Shown here one piece after another: positions 14,711 to 19,307 of a stretch of 19,307 nucleotides of DNA. Every line of letters starts with the position of its first letter. The first letter of the stretch is position 1. The position numbers and the translations under genes were made by a program. This DNA comes from DASVTR01 sp033855775. Its GTDB lineage: Bacteria; Acidobacteriota; Blastocatellia; Pyrinomonadales; Pyrinomonadaceae. The notes beneath the pieces were generated by a model, which saw only the letters and a list, made by a program, of their open reading frames with translations, ran no database searches and was not told where the DNA came from. The stretch covers positions 1-19,307 of the forward strand of contig JAWVFT010000095.1 in assembly GCA_033855775.1 (NCBI GenBank), in the 5' to 3' direction.

Positions 14711-15211
14711 TCAGGCTGCGAACAACTTCTTGAGACTACGCGACCAGTTCGGCTTGACGACATCGCCGAACATCTCGCGCTCTTTTTCGCGCCGGATGGC
14801 GCAGGCTTTGCGGAGCGCAGCCTCTTCGCCATACTCGTCAATCGAAACCCAGGTCCTGCACAAGCGACCCGGTTCGGGATTCCACGTCACTTCGTAAACA
14901 TTACTGACAACGCGGTCGCCGTCTTTCGTCTTGATTGTTTTGGTCTTGCGCCGGACGCCCATGATGCCCGTCCGGTTGCGCGAATTGTGCGCGATGACGA
15001 GCCGCTCGGTGCGCGGCTTGTCCAGTTCTATCTCAACCTGGTTGCGGTGCTCAATTGCGCGTTCGAGCGCCTTTTCCTTTCCCCCGTGGACGTGATCGCT
15101 GAAAAATTTCGAGCGTTGTTGGGCGTTGAAAGTTACACGGACGTACCAGCCGACGGTTTTTCGTTCCGGCTGTTCAATGCGGCTGATACCTTTATGACCA
15201 CTCTTTGCCAT
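14711..15211 (-). CDS. Small tandem AP2-like DNA-binding domain protein
   Basis: The 166-residue protein has two similar blocks. Block one is at about 5-62 (GISRIEQPERKTVGWYVRVTF... KEKALERAIEHRNQVE). Block two is at about 82-150 (GIMGVRRKTK... YEVTWNPEPGRLCRTWVSI... EEAALRKACAIRREKE). Each has a three-strand part with a GW/Y-x-V motif and an Ala/Glu-rich helix, the pattern of AP2/ERF domains, which in bacteria often occur beside homing endonucleases or phage genes. No nuclease motif is present. It is basic and probably binds DNA; target unknown. ATG 15209-15211 is preceded by AAGGAG about 15 bases upstream followed by an A-rich stretch, a poor spacing. No mobile-element partner is visible nearby. 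Confidence 0.78.
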   Translation of the reverse strand: MAKSGHKGISRIEQPERKTVGWYVRVTFNAQQRSKFFSDHVHGGKEKALERAIEHRNQVEIELDKPRTERLVIAHNSRNRTGIMGVRRKTKTIKTKDGDRVVSNVYEVTWNPEPGRLCRTWVSIDEYGEEAALRKACAIRREKEREMFGDVVKPNWSRSLKKLFAA

Positions 15212-15343
15212 TCTTTTTTCTTTTTTCTCCTTGACTCAAAAATAGTCTCTGGGCATAACTATCAGGCAAAAAATTCACGTCCCTTGGCGAGACGCAAACT
15301 TGTGAGTTTGCCTTTTTGTCCGTGGGATGACGGGAAGAGTATA

Positions 15344-18214
15344 TCACGCAATCTTCTTTGCGCGCTCATTTCTTGAAGAATTTCCGTTTCCGTTGCGCAG
15401 GGAGGCGTGGCCCGCCAGCAGCGGGCGCAGGGCCTGGCCTGTGTGTGAGCGGCGCACGCGGGCGACTTCTTCCGGCGTCCCGCTGGCTACGAGGCGGCCT
15501 CCGCCGCTCCCGCCCTCCGGCCCCAAATCAATGATGTAGTCGGCGCTTTTGATGACATCCAGATTGTGCTCAATGACGAGCACGGTGTTGCCCAGACTGA
15601 CGAGGCGTTGCAGCACGTCCAAGAGTTTATGCACGTCCGCGAAGTGCAAGCCGGTCGTCGGCTCGTCAAGAATGTAGATAGTGCGACCCGTCGCGCGCTT
15701 GGATAATTCCTTGGCGAGCTTGATGCGTTGGGCCTCGCCGCCCGAAAGCGTCGTCGCCGATTGGCCGAGCTTGATGTAGCCCAAGCCCACGTCGAGCAGC
15801 GTTTGCAACTTCTGCTTAATCTGCGGAATGTTTTCAAGGAGTGGCAAGGCTTCCTCGACCGTCGTGTCCAAAAGCTCCGCGATGGACTTGCCTTTGTACT
15901 TGACCGAAAGCGTCTCGCGGTTATAACGCGCGCCGCGACAGACATCGCAGAGGACATACACGTCGGGCAGAAAGTTCATCTCGATGCGCTTCATGCCGTC
16001 GCCCTCGCAGGCTTCGCAACGCCCGCCCTTGACGTTGAAGGAGAAGCGACCGGGCTTGTAGCCGCGCTCGCGCGATTCGGGCAGCATCGCGTACAACTCG
16101 CGGATGGGCGTGAACAATCCAGTGTAGGTCGCGGGGTTCGAGCGAGGCGTGCGACCGATGGGCGACTGGTCAATCTCGATTACTTTGTCGATGTGTTCGA
16201 GGCCCTCAATCGAAGCGTAAGTTCCCGGCTCGGTCAGCGAGCCGTAGAGATGACGCGCCAGCGCGCGATACAGAATATCGTCAACCAGCGTTGATTTGCC
16301 GGAGCCGGAAACGCCCGTCACGACCGTCAATAATCCGAGCGGAAATGTAACGTCAAGCTCCTTCAGATTGTGCTCGCGCGCGCCTGTGATTTTGATGGCC
16401 TTGCCGTTCGGCTGACGACGCTCGCGCGGCACGCTGATGGAACGCGCGCCGCTGATGTAGAGTCCGGTAATCGAATCTGGATTGGAGGACACGTCCGCGG
16501 GCGTTCCCGAAGCGACCAGCAAGCCTCCGTGCGCGCCTGCTCCCGGCCCCAGGTCAACGACGTAATCGGCGCGGCGTATAGTTTCTTCATCGTGCTCGAC
16601 GACGAGGACAGTGTTGCCGAGGTCGCGCAGGGCGCAGAGCGTTTCCAGGAGTCGCTGGTTGTCGCGCGGGTGCAAGCCGATTGATGGTTCGTCCAGAACG
16701 TAGAGCACGCCGCGCAGTTGCGAGCCGATTTGTGTGGCGAGACGAATGCGCTGGCCTTCGCCGCCGGAGAGCGTGGCCGAAGCGCGGTCGAGCGTGATGT
16801 AGCCGAGCCCGACCGTTTCCAGAAAACGCAGTCGCGCTTTAATCTCGCGCAGGACAAGCCCGGCAATCTGTTCCTCGCGCTCGCTCAAGCGGATGCGGTC
16901 GAAGGCTACGATGGAGTCGTCGATCGGCAAGGCCGTGTAGTCCGCGATGCCACGGTCGCCGATGCGCACCGAAAGCGATTCGGGTTGCAGGCGACGGCCC
17001 TTGCAGTCTGGACAAGTGACAGGCGAAACGAGTTCTTCAATCGCCAGCCTGACCTTCTCGGACGGCGCATCGTTGATGCGTTCGCGCAACCAGCGCACCG
17101 CGCCCTTCCACTCGCTTTGATACGTGTACGCGCCCTGCCGGAAAGTCAGCGGCGCGCTCGTGCCATGAAAGAATGCCTCGCGCGTTTCCTTCGACAACTC
17201 CGTGAACGGCGCGCTCGCGCTCTGGTTGAAATGTTTGATGACGGCTAAGAGCGCGCTCCGCAGGTAGGCCGAACCCTGCTTGTCCGCAGCGCCTAAGAAA
17301 GGCAGCTTGTCGGATGGCTCGTTCGCTTCGGGGACAATCTTCGCGGGGTCAACTTCGAGCACGGTGCCGAGGCCGTGGCAACGCTTGCAGGCGCCGTAGG
17401 CGGAGTTGAAAGAGAAGGAGCGCGGCTCAAGCGGCGGGACGTTGATGCCGCAATTGACGCAGGCCATGCGCTCGGAGTAGAGCTTTTCTTCGCCGTCAAC
17501 AACCGAGACGAGAACCGCGCCGTTCGTCAGCTTCAAAGCCGTGCGCACCGATTCGGTCAGCCGCTCGTTGATGCCGGACTTAATCAAGAGACGGTCAACG
17601 ACCGCTTCAATCGTGTGGTTGCGCCGCTTGTCGAGCTTAATCTGTTCGTCGAGCGACACCAGTTCGTTGTCAACGCGCGCTCGCAGGAAGCCGTCCTTCG
17701 CCAGCTTCTCAAGCTCTTTCTTGAACTCGCCTTTGCGCCCGCGTACGACGGGCGCGAGAATCATCACGCGCTCGCCTTCCGGCAAATTCAAAACGCTCTG
17801 CACAATCTGCTCGACGCTCTGGCGCGTAATCGGCACGCCGCAGACATGACAATGCGGCTGGCCGATGGAAGAGAAGAGCAGGCGCAGGTAATCGTAAATC
17901 TCCGTCACCGTGCCGACGGTCGAGCGCGGGCTGCGCGAAGTAGTCTTCTGCTCGATGGAGATGGCGGGCGAGAGGCCGTCCACGGAATCCACGTCCGGCT
18001 TCTCCAGTTGGTCTAGAAACTGGCGCGCGTAAGCCGACAAAGATTCGACGTAACGACGCTGGCCTTCGGCGTAAATCGTGTCGAAGGCGAGCGACGATTT
18101 GCCCGAACCCGAAAGGCCCGTGATGACCGTCAAACGGTCGCGCGGAATCTCGACGTTGATGTCCTTCAGATTGTGCTGGCGCGCCCCGCGCACCGTGATT
18201 CTATCAATAGCCAT
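15344..18214 (-). CDS. uvrA: UvrABC system protein A (excinuclease ABC subunit A)
   Basis: UvrA is the ATP-dependent DNA-damage sensor that loads UvrB in nucleotide excision repair. From ATG 18212-18214 the protein has 956 residues, the usual size. Two ABC modules are complete: Walker A GLSGSGKSS (33-41) and GVSGSGKST (634-642), signatures LSGGEGQ (482-488) and LSGGEAQ (823-829), and Walker B VLYVLDEPS (503-511). Zinc modules show C252/C255/C276/C279 and C733/C736/C756/C759; CPDCKGRR begins at 401. The C-terminus ends in an Asn/Ser/Lys-rich tail. The frame extends to a TTG at 18304, but that codon lies in the -35 box of the likely promoter and the extra 30 residues are not UvrA-like. No clear Shine-Dalgarno or SOS box was seen. 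Confidence 0.98.
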   Translation of the reverse strand: MAIDRITVRGARQHNLKDINVEIPRDRLTVITGLSGSGKSSLAFDTIYAEGQRRYVESLSAYARQFLDQLEKPDVDSVDGLSPAISIEQKTTSRSPRSTVGTVTEIYDYLRLLFSSIGQPHCHVCGVPITRQSVEQIVQSVLNLPEGERVMILAPVVRGRKGEFKKELEKLAKDGFLRARVDNELVSLDEQIKLDKRRNHTIEAVVDRLLIKSGINERLTESVRTALKLTNGAVLVSVVDGEEKLYSERMACVNCGINVPPLEPRSFSFNSAYGACKRCHGLGTVLEVDPAKIVPEANEPSDKLPFLGAADKQGSAYLRSALLAVIKHFNQSASAPFTELSKETREAFFHGTSAPLTFRQGAYTYQSEWKGAVRWLRERINDAPSEKVRLAIEELVSPVTCPDCKGRRLQPESLSVRIGDRGIADYTALPIDDSIVAFDRIRLSEREEQIAGLVLREIKARLRFLETVGLGYITLDRASATLSGGEGQRIRLATQIGSQLRGVLYVLDEPSIGLHPRDNQRLLETLCALRDLGNTVLVVEHDEETIRRADYVVDLGPGAGAHGGLLVASGTPADVSSNPDSITGLYISGARSISVPRERRQPNGKAIKITGAREHNLKELDVTFPLGLLTVVTGVSGSGKSTLVDDILYRALARHLYGSLTEPGTYASIEGLEHIDKVIEIDQSPIGRTPRSNPATYTGLFTPIRELYAMLPESRERGYKPGRFSFNVKGGRCEACEGDGMKRIEMNFLPDVYVLCDVCRGARYNRETLSVKYKGKSIAELLDTTVEEALPLLENIPQIKQKLQTLLDVGLGYIKLGQSATTLSGGEAQRIKLAKELSKRATGRTIYILDEPTTGLHFADVHKLLDVLQRLVSLGNTVLVIEHNLDVIKSADYIIDLGPEGGSGGGRLVASGTPEEVARVRRSHTGQALRPLLAGHASLRNGNGNSSRNERAKKIA

Positions 18215-18275
18215 AACGCTTGAAACTAAAGCGCGCCCCGGATAGCTGAAAATTTGCGTGGGCGCAGAACCACTG

Positions 18276-18304
18276 ATTGTAGCCGAGGGCGTAGCCACGA
18301 GCAA
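18276..18304 (-). promoter_or_regulatory. Sigma70-type promoter for uvrA
   Basis: On the minus strand TTGCTC (18299-18304) and TACAAT (18276-18281) are separated by 17 bases. The expected start near 18269 gives an untranslated leader of about 55 bases before the uvrA ATG at 18214. Its position supports the shorter uvrA start. Confidence 0.65.
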
Positions 18305-18363
18305 GCGGGCAGAAGCTCAAGCGTTGAGCCGGACAAAGTGAGCCGCCGCGCCGCTCGATTATC

Positions 18364-18393
18364 TTGACACTGTTCGCAAGTGAGCCCTACACT
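18364..18393 (+). promoter_or_regulatory. Sigma70-type promoter for pgsA
   Basis: A perfect TTGACA (18364-18369) and TACACT (18388-18393) are separated by 18 bases. A start near 18400 would leave about 57 bases before the pgsA GTG at 18457. It is divergent from the uvrA promoter. Confidence 0.6.
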
Positions 18394-18456
18394 CGACGCG
18401 CCAATGGCTTAATCTTGCCGCGATTTTGACGGGCGAAAACTGGAATTGGAGCGCGC

Positions 18457-19185
18457 GTGAATCTACCGAACACCTTGACGCTATCGCGCATCTTCGTCGT
18501 GCCGCTGCTGGTCGTGGTTCTGCTGACGCCCTTCTCCGAAGACTGGTTCGGCGTGCCGCGCCACATTCTCGGCGTCTCGCTTTTTCTCGCCGCCGCGTTC
18601 ACGGATTATCTGGACGGGCAGATTGCGCGCCGTCGCAATCAGGTTTCGCGCCTCGGCAAACTGTTAGACCCGATTGCCGACAAACTGCTCATCTCGGCGG
18701 CCCTCATCTCGCTGGTCGAAAATCAACTGGCCCCGGCATGGGCCGTCGTCATTATCATCGGTCGTGAGTTTGCCGTGACCGGCTTGCGCTCGATTGCGGC
18801 GACGGAAGGCATCGTTATCGACGCCTCGCGGATGGGCAAGTTTAAGATGCTGTCGCAGGTGGTGGCGGTCGCGCTCCTGATTGTGTCGAGCGTGTCGGGC
18901 AGGCCGCCGGTCGCCAACTTCGGACGCCCCTTTCCGGCCATCGAGTTCTGGTCTGTGCCGGAACTGCGCGCCGCCGTTCATCATCTCTTCGGCGGCGCAA
19001 TCAACGGAACCGACTGGCAAGTGTTGCTCTACACCATGGGCCGCGCGATGCTGTGGGTCGTCGTCCTCACGGCGGTCTATTCGATGTACGACTACTTCCA
19101 CGCCTTCTACAGGGAAGTGGTCGGGCGCGACGCGACGAAGAAACGCGTGGCCCCCGTCAAGGCCGCGACACGCTCGTCGCAGTAA
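18457..19185 (+). CDS. pgsA: CDP-diacylglycerol--glycerol-3-phosphate 3-phosphatidyltransferase
   Basis: PgsA makes phosphatidylglycerol phosphate from CDP-diacylglycerol and glycerol 3-phosphate in the inner membrane. The CDP-alcohol phosphotransferase motif is complete: D50, D53, G54, A57, R58, G67, D71 and D75 with canonical spacing (DYLDGQIAR...LGKLLDPIADK). The N-terminus MNLPNTLTLSRIFVVPLLVVV is the typical first membrane segment. The protein (242 residues) is longer than usual (about 180-200) because of an insert at about 150-190 between the last membrane helices (GRPPVANFGRPF... GGAINGTDWQ) and a basic tail. GTG 18457 has GGAG 5 bases upstream (18448-18451). Other CDP-alcohol transferases are possible, but the N-terminus favours PgsA. 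Confidence 0.93.
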   Translation: MNLPNTLTLSRIFVVPLLVVVLLTPFSEDWFGVPRHILGVSLFLAAAFTDYLDGQIARRRNQVSRLGKLLDPIADKLLISAALISLVENQLAPAWAVVIIIGREFAVTGLRSIAATEGIVIDASRMGKFKMLSQVVAVALLIVSSVSGRPPVANFGRPFPAIEFWSVPELRAAVHHLFGGAINGTDWQVLLYTMGRAMLWVVVLTAVYSMYDYFHAFYREVVGRDATKKRVAPVKAATRSSQ

Positions 19186-19224
19186 CGAGCCGCGCTCGCG
19201 CGTTCTCAATTTCCAGACGCGCAC

Positions 19225-19255
19225 GATGCGTTGAAAAACCGATGATGCGTTGAAA
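19225..19255 (+). repeat. Short direct repeat downstream of pgsA
   Basis: GATGCGTTGAAA occurs at 19225-19236 and again at 19244-19255, a 19-base period. Two copies only; no function can be assigned. Confidence 0.5.
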
Positions 19256-19272
19256 TAAAGGGAGAGTCGGTC

Positions 19273-19307
19273 GAGGCTCACGTTCTGTTAGCTTGAACGC
19301 GAGCCTC
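19273..19307 (+). terminator. Probable terminator hairpin after pgsA (cut by the window edge)
   Basis: GAGGCTC-A-CGTTC (19273-19285) pairs with GAACG-C-GAGCCTC (19295-19307) around a 9-base loop. The stem ends exactly at the window edge, so whether a T run follows cannot be seen. Confidence 0.6.

Noticed and set aside
15728..16294. 188-codon plus-strand frame inside uvrA
   Set aside because: It is a shadow of conserved uvrA coding sequence; several similar frames occur across the gene (for example 16718-17248 and 17375-18016).
18215..18304. Longer uvrA start at TTG 18304
   Set aside because: The codon lies in the -35 box of the likely uvrA promoter, and the 30 added residues are not UvrA-like. 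Conservation begins at MAIDRITVRGARQHNL.

Overview
The window looks like chromosomal DNA of a GC-rich, diderm Acidobacteriota bacterium, plausibly Blastocatellia/Pyrinomonas-like. The clues are a secreted protein of the acidobacterial VWFA-related family, a phosphoheptose isomerase (lipopolysaccharide heptose pathway), frequent TTG/GTG starts, and heptanucleotide repeat arrays between genes. The assignment is inference; no rRNA or taxonomic marker was searched.

Layout. 1-231 (-): 5' end of a small secreted protein that runs off the left edge. 232-913: no convincing gene. 914-4555 (+): a large N6-adenine DNA methyltransferase of the Eco57I/PglX/DrmMI kind, apparently orphan here and visibly less GC-rich than its surroundings. 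4617-4938 (-): a complete tRNA transcription unit (promoter, tRNA-Val(TAC), tRNA-Asp(GTC), terminator), preceded by a 69-aa small protein (4975-5184, -) with a near-ideal ribosome binding site. 5282-6592 (+): VWFA-domain secreted protein.

6628-12843 holds a pentose/nucleoside salvage set: phosphopentomutase (deoB, +), hypoxanthine phosphoribosyltransferase (hpt, -), a 5'-nucleotidase split into two genes (C-terminal domain first, then a Tat-exported catalytic domain, +), and an RpiB-family isomerase followed 31 bases later by deoxyribose-phosphate aldolase (deoC), both +. RpiB and DeoC each carry an N-terminal extension starting with a short amphipathic helix. That is the signature of cargo enzymes of the sugar-phosphate-utilizing (SPU) type of bacterial microcompartment, although no shell gene lies in the window. 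Read together, nucleotides would be dephosphorylated outside the cytoplasm, nucleosides phosphorolysed, the pentose 1-phosphates isomerised by DeoB, and the 5-phosphates handled by DeoC (to acetaldehyde and glyceraldehyde 3-phosphate) and RpiB, possibly inside a protein shell that retains acetaldehyde.

13013-14599 (-): phosphoheptose isomerase (gmhA) followed by a deoxyhypusine-synthase-like protein of unknown role. 14711-15211 (-): small tandem AP2-like DNA-binding protein. 15344-18214 (-): uvrA, with a clear promoter. 18457-19185 (+): pgsA, with a promoter and probably a terminator at the right edge.

Three separate repeat tracts (7801-8067, 9839-9960, 14603-14705) consist of degenerate 7-base units. 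Two form long palindromes between genes; the third is translated as the N-terminus of the Tat-exported nucleotidase. The most interesting signals are the SPU-like RpiB/DeoC pair with its unusual residues, the repeat tracts that enter coding sequence, and the gmhA-linked protein of unknown function.
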